NCBI GenBank assembly: GCA_023450535.1
Contig: JAEXGX010000353.1
Coordinates: 1-13,460 of the forward strand
Origin: Pseudomonadota bacterium
GTDB lineage: Bacteria > Desulfobacterota > Desulfovibrionia > Desulfovibrionales > Desulfovibrionaceae
DNA: 13,460 bases
Direction: 5' to 3'
Below, in pieces: positions 6,267-13,361 of the stretch. The notes under the pieces were generated by a model. The model saw nothing but the letters and a program-made list of their open reading frames with translations. It made no database searches and was not told where the DNA came from. The first letter of the stretch is position 1; every line of letters starts with the position of its first letter. The position numbers and the translations under genes are program-made.

Positions 6267-6286
6267 CAAAAAGGCAGGAGAGACAG

Positions 6287-6610
6287 ATGGAAAAACGGAA
6301 GGCGACAAACAGATTTCAAAGGCGGCGGACGCTCAGGCTTACCGCCGAGGAAGACGAAAGAATAACCCGACAGGCCGAGACAGCCGGAATCTCCGTTTTC
6401 GAGTACATGCGGCGGCTGTTCTTCGGCGGCAGGCCCATCATCGCCAGAACGGACGGCCAGACCATCCGGGAACTGCGGCGGCTTGGGGGCCTGCTCAAGC
6501 ATCATTTCGAGGCGGTAAAGCGGACAGGAACTCCCGCTACCCTTTCGGAACTGGACGCCGCATTGCGGGAAATCCGGCGCGCCATCGAAGTCCTGAGCGA
6601 AAGACGATGA
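6287..6610 (+). CDS. mobC: MobC/TraJ-like relaxosome protein, ribbon-helix-helix, 107 aa
   Basis: It binds oriT and helps load the relaxase onto nic. An arginine-rich N-terminus (RFQRRRTLRL, 9-18) supplies the beta ribbon, followed by the RHH helices 'TAEEDERITRQAETAGISVF' (19-38) and 'YMRRLFFG'. The C-terminal helices 'RELRRLGGLLKHHF' (61-74) and 'LSELDAALREIRRAIEVL' (86-103) match the MobC/relaxosome pattern 'L..LG..L......'. The ATG at 6287 follows CAGGAGAG at 6273-6280. Its last codon and stop overlap the relaxase start by four bases (ATGA at 6607-6610), implying translational coupling and stoichiometric production with the relaxase. It is in the TraJ position of the RP4 arrangement. Confidence 0.87.
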   Translation: MEKRKATNRFQRRRTLRLTAEEDERITRQAETAGISVFEYMRRLFFGGRPIIARTDGQTIRELRRLGGLLKHHFEAVKRTGTPATLSELDAALREIRRAIEVLSERR

Positions 6611-8226
6611 TTGTCAAAAAGCTCAAACGTACCAGCTTCAAAAAGTCCAAGTCCGTCATGATCGGCGGTCTGGTGGACTACATCCTTGCCGAACACGACG
6701 ACAGGGGCAAGGACAAGCTCGCCTACGCCGGAAGCAGAAACTTTCTGACAACGACCGTCACCGCACAGAAAAGGGAAATGATTTCTCTTGCCGAAGAATC
6801 CATTCAGAGCAGGATGCCGGTCACGCACTGGATTCTGTCATGGCAGGAAAACGAACAGCCGACCAGTGAACAGGTGGACGAGGCGGTCAGTCTCTTTCTC
6901 CGGGGAATGGGCCTTGCCGAACACCAGACAGTTTACGCCCTGCACAAGAACACGGGCAATTATCACCTCCATATCGCCGTGAATCGGACGCATCCCTACA
7001 CGCAGAAAGTCATCCAGCCGCACCGGGGATTCGACATCAACGAGGCGCATAAAATAATTGCGGAAATCGAACACCGGCAGGGATGGGCATCACAGATGAA
7101 CGCCCGCTATCGCGTCAATGAACAGGGCCATGTGGTCAAGAATCTCCAACGGCGGGAGCAGATGAAGCCCAAGCCCAAAGCGGAAGACTTTGAAAACGCC
7201 ACCGGCGAAAAATCGGCGCAGCGTATCGCGCAGGAGCGCGGCCATGCCGTCATCCAGAACGCCTCATGCTGGGAAGAGCTTCACGCCGGGCTGGATATGG
7301 TGGGGCTGCGTTTCGTGCGCAAAGGTTCCGGCGCGGTGATTTTTGTGGGCGATACGGCGGTCAAGGCATCCAGCGTGGACAGAAATTTTTCCCTGTCCAG
7401 GCTGTCCAAACGGCTTGGAGAGTTCAAGCCCGGCTACTATTCCGAACGGACATTCAGCAAGTCCGCTCCGGAGCCGGTCAGTCACGTTTGCCGGGAGGAA
7501 TGGCTGGAGTACCAGCAGGAGAGGCAGAGAGTGGCGGAAGAAAAACGCCGCGCCAGAAAGAAGCGGAAGGAAGAACAGGAAGAGCTGGAACGACGGCAGC
7601 AAGAACGCCGAGAGACGGCTACAGCATATCTTGTCCGGCACGGGTTATCGGTGGTGAATATCGCCCGGCATTTTTTGAAGGAGCAAGAGAGGGAGGAAAA
7701 AACGGTGTTGTGGGACAAGCAGGTTCAGCCAGAACAGAAGCAACGACTCCCGCGCTTCAAGCATTGGCTGGGAAAGCGTGATGCCTATCGCGCCAATCTC
7801 TGGCGCTTCCACAAGCGGATAGCCCCTGGCGTGGAGGTCAGAAAGCGTAAATTTCCCAGGGTCGGCACTCTGTCTTCGCCCTATGCCGCCTATCGGGAAA
7901 TGGTCAAAAAGCGTTTTCCTGAAAAAATGGACGAATCACGGCTGGATGCGGCCATTGCTCTGTACATGCGCTGTGCCGGCTACACAGTGCAGGAGGTTGC
8001 CAACGAATTATTCAGACACACCCCCCGCCGCCCCCACGGACAGAGCCACGATGAAAGGACAGAGTACGGGCGCAGAGTGGTCGGGTACGCCTTTGGAACG
8101 GCGGGAGATATTGATATTGCAAACATTCAACTTATACCGGATCAGGTGCAGAAGTTTACTGCCGAGGTAGAACAGATAGAACGGAAGCAACTGGAACGAC
8201 CACTCCCCACGTTCAGGCTGCGTTGA
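6607..8226 (+). CDS. mobA: MOBP-family relaxase (TraI/MobA-like mobilization nuclease), 539 aa
   Basis: It nicks oriT at nic, stays covalently bound to the 5' end and pilots the strand into the recipient. Motif I is present as 'GLVDYIL' with candidate catalytic Tyr25, comparable to RP4 TraI 'LVKYI'. 'PVTHWILSWQENEQPT' (71-86) and 'GLAEHQTVYALHKNTGNYHL' (102-121) lead to the metal-binding motif III 'HLHIAVNR' (His120, His122, Asn126). Residues 300-365 are a very charged Glu/Arg/Lys-rich helix, a likely linker. Residues about 420-539 form a second helical domain ('DAAIALYMRCAGYTVQEVAN', 448-467, then 'YGRRVVGYAFGTAGD') resembling C-terminal regions of relaxase-primase fusions, although no primase catalytic core is visible. 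It is shorter than RP4 TraI (732 aa). Translation is probably coupled to the MobC gene. No T4SS genes are present, so helper-dependent mobilization is inferred. Confidence 0.92.
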   Translation: MIVKKLKRTSFKKSKSVMIGGLVDYILAEHDDRGKDKLAYAGSRNFLTTTVTAQKREMISLAEESIQSRMPVTHWILSWQENEQPTSEQVDEAVSLFLRGMGLAEHQTVYALHKNTGNYHLHIAVNRTHPYTQKVIQPHRGFDINEAHKIIAEIEHRQGWASQMNARYRVNEQGHVVKNLQRREQMKPKPKAEDFENATGEKSAQRIAQERGHAVIQNASCWEELHAGLDMVGLRFVRKGSGAVIFVGDTAVKASSVDRNFSLSRLSKRLGEFKPGYYSERTFSKSAPEPVSHVCREEWLEYQQERQRVAEEKRRARKKRKEEQEELERRQQERRETATAYLVRHGLSVVNIARHFLKEQEREEKTVLWDKQVQPEQKQRLPRFKHWLGKRDAYRANLWRFHKRIAPGVEVRKRKFPRVGTLSSPYAAYREMVKKRFPEKMDESRLDAAIALYMRCAGYTVQEVANELFRHTPRRPHGQSHDERTEYGRRVVGYAFGTAGDIDIANIQLIPDQVQKFTAEVEQIERKQLERPLPTFRLR

Positions 8227-8244
8227 GTTTTACAGAACAAGTCA

Positions 8245-8352
8245 TTATAAGAATACGTAATAATAAGGTATCTCTGGAAAAATCCATGATACGGCGGCCA
8301 GATTGAAAAGTCCGGTCTTGTGATTGATGATGCTTTGGTTAAAACTTTCCAT
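8245..8352 (-). pseudogene. Truncated IS481-like transposase, N-terminal fragment with internal deletion
   Basis: From the ATG at 8352-8350 the frame reads MESFNQSIINHKTGLFNLAA, the recognisable start of IS481-type (HTH plus rve) transposases, which continue with ELGNVS.ACK..GFSRDT in intact copies. Here the frame breaks after NLAA. The following bases encode MDFSRDT in another frame, so a stretch of several codons is deleted and the frame shifted, and similarity ends soon after. The remaining 35-codon frame stops at 8245. AAGGAG (8364-8359) is a good ribosome binding site for this start. The fragment begins 18 bases after the relaxase stop and marks the right side of the mobilization module. 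Family assignment is from remembered motif. Confidence 0.65.
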
Positions 8353-8353
8353 A

Positions 8354-8418
8354 GGGAACTCCTTGGGCATAGTGCCCGATTGATGGGGAAGTTGCACTTC
8401 CATCAAAACGGAGTTCCC
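8354..8418 (-). promoter_or_regulatory. Structured transposase leader: three-way junction that sequesters the ribosome binding site
   Basis: The minus-strand leader begins GGGAACTCC (8418-8410) and ends GGAGTTCCC (8362-8354), a perfect 9-base-pair outer stem. Inside are two hairpins: TTGATGG-AAGT paired with ACTT-CC-CCATCAA (a 2-base bulge, 3-base loop) and GGGCA paired with TGCCC (loop CTA). Together they form a three-way junction. The ribosome binding site AAGGAG is mostly inside the closing stem, one base before the ATG-proximal T. Hairpins that hide the transposase start in read-through transcripts are established for IS10 and IS50; a similar role here is inferred. Confidence 0.6.
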
Positions 8419-8439
8419 TTTTCTTTTCAAGGGCTGATT

Positions 8440-8518
8440 GTCAAATCACGTCGAAACTAGTTCATATCTAAAATTTTGGACTTTTTCCTGCCCCTTAGCC
8501 GGGCAGCAATGATTTGAC
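8440..8518. repeat. 9-base inverted repeat and internal hairpin at the right edge of the accessory region
   Basis: GTCAAATCA (8440-8448) is the exact reverse complement of TGATTTGAC (8510-8518), 61 bases apart. Between them CTGCCC (8488-8493) and GGGCAG (8501-8506) form a short hairpin. The outer pair might be insertion-sequence ends or an element boundary; the hairpin might weakly terminate the operon that ends at 8548, though it lacks a clean T-run. I see no gene between 8353 and 8547. Confidence 0.35.
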
Positions 8519-8547
8519 GTAAGGCCGTGGCACAAACTCGCCATATG

Positions 8548-9666
8548 TCACTTGTTTTCCGCCTTTATTTTCGGCAAATCCAAAGTTCCTGCCAATTTTC
8601 CTTGGCCGCCCTGGATGCTGACGCTTTGCATAATCCCGCTATGGTTTCCAGAAGTTTTGGCCTTTCCCATATTTCTGCCGGGTATTGGATCAAGTCCTTC
8701 ACTAAGGGCCAGCGCCATAAAAACATTTGCGCCATATTGGCCACTCTCATCGCTTGAGACAATAAACATGGTCTTGTCATGTGGTTTGATAGCCAGACTT
8801 GTTGATTGCAGATTTTTGCCTTTGGCGCTGTCAGGCAAAAGAATCTGGCTGGAGGGAATTCCATTTTTATCAAATACCAACACACGCCCTTGGCCATACA
8901 TGGCGACATAGACATTCCCCTCCTTGTCGACCCGCATGGAATCCGGAGCGGCTCCTGTGAAATAATATGGAATTGACGAGCCTATGGGAGAAATGACCAC
9001 AGCTGTATCAAGCTGGGCGCGATGCAAACGGTTCTTTGCAAATTCGGTCGCCCAAAGGGTTTTCCCGTCAGGGCTTAAAGCCACGCCGTTGGCCTGCCCA
9101 AGCCCCTTGATTACAGGCGTGACTGTCTTGAAATCTAAACTGACGTAATAAATGCCGCCAATGGCATTTGTGGCATTGCCCCTGAAATCGGAAAAATAGA
9201 AGCCGCCGGAGCCGTCAAAGACAAGATCATTGGGCCAATAGCCCGCATCTGCTGGAATAATGGTTTCCAGTTTGTTTGTATTTGGCGTCCAGGCGACAAC
9301 CTCGCCCTTGCCCTGATCCAAGTCTAAAGTGGCCATGAAAATGCGGCCATCTTTGTGCAATGCCAAACCACCGGCACCATAGCGCGGCAATTTGACCAAT
9401 GTGTCAAGTTGCCTGTCTGGAGTCATGCGCATAACCGATTTTCCGCTCACATCGCAGAAAAGCAGATTGCCCGATGAATCAAAAATCGTTCCCTCAAGCA
9501 CAATGTTATCCGGCGATACCTGTTTCCATACCTGTGCTTGAGCGGTTTGTATATTCCTTTCAGTCGGATGCACAGCTATTTCTTTCGAAGCGGTATCCGC
9601 GAACGCTTTCTGAAACATACCTCCGACAAATATTAAGGCGATAACAAGCGGTATAAATTTTTTCAT
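8548..9666 (-). CDS. Exported SMP-30/gluconolactonase-like (Drp35-type) beta-propeller, 372 aa
   Basis: This is a six-bladed propeller hydrolase of the SMP-30/gluconolactonase/LRE family, expected to open sugar or other lactones. A signal peptide (MKKFIPLVIALIFVGG..., cleavage likely after AFA at 21-23) sends it to the periplasm. The expected metal-site set is in order: Glu58 ('VLEGTIFD'), Asn146 ('YWPNDLVF'), Asn193 ('ANGVALSPDG') and Asp242 ('PDSMRVDKEGNVYVA'), with repeated 'G.aL..dG.i..a' blade motifs between. The family-typical end 'GTLDLP' (360-365) shows it is full length. It is the last gene of the minus-strand operon, 123 bases after the Fe-S aldo/keto reductase. Its Shine-Dalgarno is weak (TGGAAC) and lies in a palindrome (9672-9685). 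The true substrate is unknown. Confidence 0.83.
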   Translation of the reverse strand: MKKFIPLVIALIFVGGMFQKAFADTASKEIAVHPTERNIQTAQAQVWKQVSPDNIVLEGTIFDSSGNLLFCDVSGKSVMRMTPDRQLDTLVKLPRYGAGGLALHKDGRIFMATLDLDQGKGEVVAWTPNTNKLETIIPADAGYWPNDLVFDGSGGFYFSDFRGNATNAIGGIYYVSLDFKTVTPVIKGLGQANGVALSPDGKTLWATEFAKNRLHRAQLDTAVVISPIGSSIPYYFTGAAPDSMRVDKEGNVYVAMYGQGRVLVFDKNGIPSSQILLPDSAKGKNLQSTSLAIKPHDKTMFIVSSDESGQYGANVFMALALSEGLDPIPGRNMGKAKTSGNHSGIMQSVSIQGGQGKLAGTLDLPKIKAENK

Positions 9667-9671
9667 AACAG

Positions 9672-9741
9672 TTCCATTGATGGAATTTTATTGAATGGCG
9701 CCGAATCGCCAAGATACCAAATGCATCCAGGGCGATCCGGC
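9672..9741 (-). promoter_or_regulatory. Structured leader before the SMP-30-like gene
   Basis: The 123-base gap between the last two operon genes contains two elements. An 11-base-pair stem forms on the minus-strand RNA (9741-9731 with 9710-9700; one G-U pair, 20-base loop), and a 14-base palindrome, TTCCAT-TG-ATGGAA (9672-9685), overlaps the weak ribosome binding site. They could limit or time expression of the exported protein, or be an mRNA processing or stabilising structure. No known riboswitch class is recognised. Confidence 0.35.
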
Positions 9742-9789
9742 TTTTGAACGGCTGTAGAAAATCGTTGTTTTTTTGCCGCCTGTCAGACG

Positions 9790-10956
9790 CTACCAGCCGC
9801 TTTTGATATTCTGAAAACGTCTTGCCACTTTCCTTAACTGGGTTGGAATGTCTATGCCCTGTGGGCATTGCCATGAGCAAAGGCCGCAGCCGTTACAGCG
9901 GGCCGCTTCTTGGGGAGTTCCTTTTAAAACGAGTCCGTAATTATGTTCGCTTATTGTGTTTATATCGAACTCGCAAGCCGAATTGTACATGGAGAAGCAG
10001 GAAGAGATAAAGACGCCGTGTGGACAGGAGCAATAGTTGCACTCCGTGCAGGTTATTTCATCCTTGCTTTTTATGAGGGCGCGAACCCTGTCTATAGCCC
10101 GAAGCTCCTCCCCCGAAAGCGGAGTATTGGCTTCCTCCGCCAGACGGACATTCTCCTCCACCTGTTCCATCGTGCTCATGCCGCTCAAGAGCAGGCTGGT
10201 TTCCGGCTGGTCCCAAGCCCAACGCAAGGCCCAGGCGGCTGGAGTTCTTTTTACGCCGGTGGCTTCAAGGATTTTTAATCCCTCAGGCGGAACCTGATCC
10301 GCGAGCAGTCCACCCATCACAGGCTCCATCCCGACAACTCCCATTCCTTGGGAATGGGCACGGCGGGCGGCGGGAATACCAGCCTGAAAGTTCATATCCA
10401 TGTAGTTGATTATCAGCTGACAGAATTCAAAATCATAATACCCCATGACCTCCTCAAAGAGCTGCGGGGTGTCATGAAAGGAAAAGCCTATGTGGCGGAC
10501 TTTGCCGCTTTTTTTGGCCTTGTCCAGAAAATCGGCCAGATCGAGCCTCACCATATTGTACCATGTGTATTTCATGATATTGTGGACCAGATAGAAATCG
10601 ACATGATCCGTTTGCAGACTTTTAAGCTGGCTGTCCAGAAATTTGTCCATGTCATCCCGGGTCGTTACGGCCCAGATGGGGAGCTTTGTGGCGATAAAAA
10701 CTTTGTCGCGCCCAATCTCTTTCACGGCCTTCCCCACAAAGGGTTCACTTGTGCCCTCCCTGAACTGGTCAAGGCTATGATAGGGCCAGCTTGTATCGAG
10801 ATAATTCACGCCATGATCCACAGCGTAACGAACAAGCTTTATCGCCTCAGCATCATCTACCTTGCCATAGTCGTTGCCAATAGTGGGCAGACGCATTGTT
10901 CCATAGCCAAGAACGGAAACTTTTTCGCCAGTTTTCCCAAAAGTTCTGTATAGCAT
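9790..10956 (-). CDS. Aldo/keto reductase with C-terminal [4Fe-4S] ferredoxin-like domain, 388 aa
   Basis: A TIM-barrel oxidoreductase carries the AKR catalytic set Asp54 and Tyr59 ('YLDTSWPYHS'), Lys91 ('IATKLP') and His125 ('FYLVHN'). 'VRHIGFSFHD' (153-162) and 'SLLLSGMSTMEQVEEN' (254-269) are family blocks near the cofactor site. The last ~90 residues add cysteines typical of Fe-S AKRs from anaerobes: Cys303, 306, 309, 311, 320, 328 and the ferredoxin-like 'CNGCGLCSWQCPQG' (354-367). It may pass electrons between a carbonyl substrate and an iron-sulfur partner. I start it at 10956 (MLYRTFGKTG), which has AGGA just upstream and begins the barrel; the longer frame to 11061 overlaps the preceding gene. 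It lies 20 bases after the SDR stop, so it is cotranscribed. Confidence 0.9.
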   Translation of the reverse strand: MLYRTFGKTGEKVSVLGYGTMRLPTIGNDYGKVDDAEAIKLVRYAVDHGVNYLDTSWPYHSLDQFREGTSEPFVGKAVKEIGRDKVFIATKLPIWAVTTRDDMDKFLDSQLKSLQTDHVDFYLVHNIMKYTWYNMVRLDLADFLDKAKKSGKVRHIGFSFHDTPQLFEEVMGYYDFEFCQLIINYMDMNFQAGIPAARRAHSQGMGVVGMEPVMGGLLADQVPPEGLKILEATGVKRTPAAWALRWAWDQPETSLLLSGMSTMEQVEENVRLAEEANTPLSGEELRAIDRVRALIKSKDEITCTECNYCSCPHGVFISSCFSMYNSACEFDINTISEHNYGLVLKGTPQEAARCNGCGLCSWQCPQGIDIPTQLRKVARRFQNIKSGW

Positions 10957-10976
10957 GTTTTCCTCGTATTTCCTGG

Positions 10977-11726
10977 TTACTGAATCGTGTAGCCACCATC
11001 TATGGCGATACCTTGCCCTGTAACAAAACCGGCACCCTGACTGCACAGCCACAAAACGCACGATGCCACTTCGTCAGGCGTTCCGACACGACCGACAGGT
11101 TCTATTACATCGGTAATGGCTCCGGTTTGCATCATTTTTTCCACCATAGGAGTCATGATGGTCGCCGGACAGACCGCGTTGATGCGAATCCCGCGTTTGG
11201 CATACTCCAGTGCCGAGCATTTGGTCATACCGAGCACGGCATGCTTGGATGCATGGTAGGCGACGCGACCCGGCATGCCTATCAACCCGCCGATCGACGA
11301 ACAGTTCACGATGGAATAACCTTCCCCGCCCTGTTTCAGCATTTGCCGCAACTCATATTTCATGCACAAAAACATGCTGCGCAGATTTACATTGATTACT
11401 CTGTCAAATTCTTCCGAACTGACATCAGCCGTTTCAACATCATCACTCATAATGCCTGCATTATTGTAGGCATAATCCAATCTGCCGAATGACTTTTCCG
11501 TAAAGGCAATCATGTTTTTAACCTGCGCCTCATCCGTCACGTCGCAGGCGATATAGGCGACATTACAGCCTTCGGAACGAAGCCTGTCCGTAATTGAACA
11601 CAACAGGTCTTCACGCCTTCCAGTGAGTACTACCGAGGCCCCTTTTCTGGCGAACATGGCCGCAGTCGCTTCCCCAATGCCACTTGTAGCGCCTGCCACA
11701 AGCACTACTTTGCCTTGAAATTCCAT
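10977..11726 (-). CDS. Short-chain dehydrogenase/reductase (classical SDR), 249 aa
   Basis: This is an NAD(P)-dependent oxidoreductase of the classical SDR family (FabG-like length). The Rossmann motif 'GATSGIG' (12-18), 'NNAG' (88-91), Asn114 in 'NVNL' (112-115), catalytic Ser143/144, Tyr157 and Lys161 ('YHASK') and the C-terminal 'TGQGIAIDGG' are all present. Arg37/Arg38 after the second strand ('TGRRED') suggest NADP(H). The start at 11726 follows AGGGAGG (about 11742-11736). It is third in the minus-strand operon, 44 bases after the cyclophilin-like gene and 20 before the Fe-S aldo/keto reductase. Substrate cannot be inferred; an alcohol/ketone or sugar intermediate is plausible given its neighbours. 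Confidence 0.9.
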   Translation of the reverse strand: MEFQGKVVLVAGATSGIGEATAAMFARKGASVVLTGRREDLLCSITDRLRSEGCNVAYIACDVTDEAQVKNMIAFTEKSFGRLDYAYNNAGIMSDDVETADVSSEEFDRVINVNLRSMFLCMKYELRQMLKQGGEGYSIVNCSSIGGLIGMPGRVAYHASKHAVLGMTKCSALEYAKRGIRINAVCPATIMTPMVEKMMQTGAITDVIEPVGRVGTPDEVASCVLWLCSQGAGFVTGQGIAIDGGYTIQ

Positions 11727-11770
11727 AACGGTTACCTCCCTATTGTTTGTACTGTTATTTTGATATATAA

Positions 11771-12220
11771 CTATTGAATAACTTCCATTCTTGCGGCAAA
11801 AGACCCTTCCTTCCGGGAAAGAGTTTCTTTTCCTTTTTCTATCCGTCCCAAGACATAGAGGCTTGTTCCATAGCCCATCCCCTTATAGAAAACAGCAATA
11901 TTTCCCCACGGGGCATAATAACAAAAGTCCCCTTCCCTCTCTTCAGCATTCTCGCCGCCCTTGATATTCAGCTTTTTGGAAAGATAACAAATTTTTTCCG
12001 AGTGAGAGAAATCATCCAACGTGACAGAGAGAGGCAACATGGCCAGAAATTCTCTGGCCTGGGGGTTATCAAACATGGATACGACAGTCTCGCCGCCCTC
12101 AAAAACAATACGAATCCGCGTTGTCGGAGATGACATAACAACCTCCTTTTGTGCTTGTGCGGTAACTGCCATGCCGAGCAGTATCAACGCTATGAGTGTG
12201 ATTCCATAAACTTTTTTCAT
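11771..12220 (-). CDS. Exported cyclophilin-like fold protein (Cyclophil_like2 type), 149 aa
   Basis: A signal peptide covers about residues 1-23 (MKKVYGITLIALILLG..., cleavage after AQA), so the protein is probably periplasmic. The mature part carries the family blocks 'RIRIVFEGG' (35-43), 'NPQAREFLAMLPLSVTLDDF' (52-71), 'SEKICYL' (74-80), 'GDFCYYAPWGNIAVFYKG' (97-114) and 'LYVLGRI' (121-127). This fold resembles cyclophilin but family members are not shown to be prolyl isomerases; they occur beside aldo/keto reductase and dehydrogenase genes and their role is unknown. AGGAGG is well placed before the ATG. The gap to the upstream aldo/keto reductase is 18 bases, so cotranscription is near certain. 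Confidence 0.82.
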   Translation of the reverse strand: MKKVYGITLIALILLGMAVTAQAQKEVVMSSPTTRIRIVFEGGETVVSMFDNPQAREFLAMLPLSVTLDDFSHSEKICYLSKKLNIKGGENAEEREGDFCYYAPWGNIAVFYKGMGYGTSLYVLGRIEKGKETLSRKEGSFAARMEVIQ

Positions 12221-12238
12221 AGAGCCTCCTGTGCCCCG

Positions 12239-13225
12239 CTACCATGCGTAGGCTTCCGGCGCTTCTCCGCCGGGGCCGGGCCAAATGGCATCCAGTTTCC
12301 CAAGCATGTCTTCGGATAAGGAAATTTCAAGCGCCTTCAGCGACTGAGGCAACTGTTCCGCCGTTCGGGGGCCGATGATGGGAGCTGTGACCACAGGATT
12401 ATGCAGCAGCCAGGCCAGAGCCACAGCCGCAGCCTCCCATCCCAGCTCACGGCAAAACAGCTCGTAGGCTTCAAGCCGGGAACGATGTTTCGCTATCATC
12501 TGCCGCATTGCCGGTGCCGTTCGGCGGCCTTCGGCTTCCTTCCGCAAGACGCCTCCAAGCAATCCGCCGCCCAAAGGACTCCAGGGAATCAGTCCAAGGC
12601 CGTGATGACGGCAGGCGGGAATCACTTCCAGTTCCACAGTCCGGGAGGACAGATTGTACAGGCTCTGTTCGGCGACCAGCCCCAGGAAGTGTCGGGCCTG
12701 GGCTGCCCCCTGCGCCGTAGCTATCTGCCAGCCTGCAAAATTGCTGCTGCCCACATAGAGCACCTTGCCCTGCCGCACCAGAATTTCCATAGCCTGCCAA
12801 ATCTCTTCCCACGGCGTGCTGCGGTCAATATGGTGCATGAAATAGATGTCGATGTGATCCGTCTGCAAGCGCCTCAGACTGTCTTCACAGGCTTTTCGGA
12901 TGTGGAGCGCGGATAAGTGGCGGTCGTTGGGGCCTGTTCCCATAGGCTGATATACCTTGGTGGCAAGCACCACCTGATCCCGCGCGCCGCTTTTCCTGAA
13001 CCAGCGACCGATAATTTCCTCGGAGATGCCAAACCCTTTTTCCATATCCGGCGATTGCGGCCCACCGTACACATCGGCGGTATCGAAAAGATTGATGCCG
13101 GAGGCGAAGGCTTTGTCCATGATTCTGAAAGATTCCGCTTCATCAGTAACCATGCCGAAATTCATGGTTCCCAAACACAGGCGGCCCACCCTGAGGCCGG
13201 AACGTCCAAGGTACGTGTACTGCAT
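12239..13225 (-). CDS. Aldo/keto reductase, 328 aa
   Basis: This is an NADPH-type AKR with a complete TIM barrel and catalytic Asp48 and Tyr53 ('LFDTADVYGG'), Lys90 ('LATKVYQP') and His131 ('YFMHHID'). 'YVGSSNFAGWQI' (157-168), 'LIPWSPLGGGLLGG' and 'APIIGPRTAEQL' are the usual NADP-binding and loop blocks. It reduces aldehydes or ketones; the loop arrangement resembles YajO/YghZ-type enzymes, but the exact substrate is not readable. I choose the ATG at 13225 (MQYTYLGRSG), which has AGGAG 6 bases upstream, over an in-frame ATG at 13261 without one. It is the first gene of the five-gene minus-strand operon, divergent from the LysR-type gene, whose product likely controls it. Confidence 0.9.
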   Translation of the reverse strand: MQYTYLGRSGLRVGRLCLGTMNFGMVTDEAESFRIMDKAFASGINLFDTADVYGGPQSPDMEKGFGISEEIIGRWFRKSGARDQVVLATKVYQPMGTGPNDRHLSALHIRKACEDSLRRLQTDHIDIYFMHHIDRSTPWEEIWQAMEILVRQGKVLYVGSSNFAGWQIATAQGAAQARHFLGLVAEQSLYNLSSRTVELEVIPACRHHGLGLIPWSPLGGGLLGGVLRKEAEGRRTAPAMRQMIAKHRSRLEAYELFCRELGWEAAAVALAWLLHNPVVTAPIIGPRTAEQLPQSLKALEISLSEDMLGKLDAIWPGPGGEAPEAYAW

Positions 13226-13361
13226 GGCGACTCCTGAAAAGTTGTTGTACATTACGAGCATTGTTCCGAACTGACCTTAGCTATAGGCAATCCGGCAAAC
13301 TATGTACAATACTTATATTTTATGCCATACTATACAAAAAATGCATGAATTGGGATTTATT
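13226..13361. promoter_or_regulatory. Divergent promoter region with candidate LysR binding half-sites
   Basis: This 136-base gap separates the operon start from the divergent LysR-type gene, the usual site of LysR control. CTAT-type hexamers repeat at 13281-13286 (CTATAG), 13300-13305 (CTATGT) and 13330-13335 (CTATAC), and the minus strand holds ATAG-N13-CTAT (13304-13284) overlapping the first two. No confident -10/-35 pair was found. The binding role is inferred from layout. Confidence 0.4.

Larger units (their letters stand above)
3766..8430. mobile_element. Integrative mobilizable element (boundaries approximate)
   Basis: The stretch carries a P4-type tyrosine integrase, an AlpA-like regulator, a TraK-like accessory protein, an oriT region, a MobC/TraJ-like protein and a MOBP relaxase, the typical content of an integrative mobilizable element. 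It contains no mating-pair, coupling-protein or replication genes. It is flanked by a truncated Rad50-like gene on the left and a degraded IS481-like fragment on the right. No tRNA gene, and no direct repeat that could be attL/attR, was found, so both ends are estimates and the element could extend further left to include the Rad50-like gene and the region with the ERF gene. Confidence 0.6.

Noticed and set aside
7266..7781. Open frame of 171 codons on the plus strand within the relaxase
   Set aside because: It is an out-of-frame shadow of the relaxase linker region; composition is Gly/Arg-rich and low in complexity and there is no start signal.
10348..10953. Open frame of 201 codons on the plus strand
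   Set aside because: It is antisense to the Fe-S aldo/keto reductase gene, which has full catalytic and cysteine motifs.
10957..11061. 35-codon N-terminal extension of the Fe-S aldo/keto reductase
   Set aside because: It overlaps the end of the SDR gene, is rich in Arg, Tyr and His unlike a barrel start, and a ribosome binding site precedes the internal ATG at 10956.
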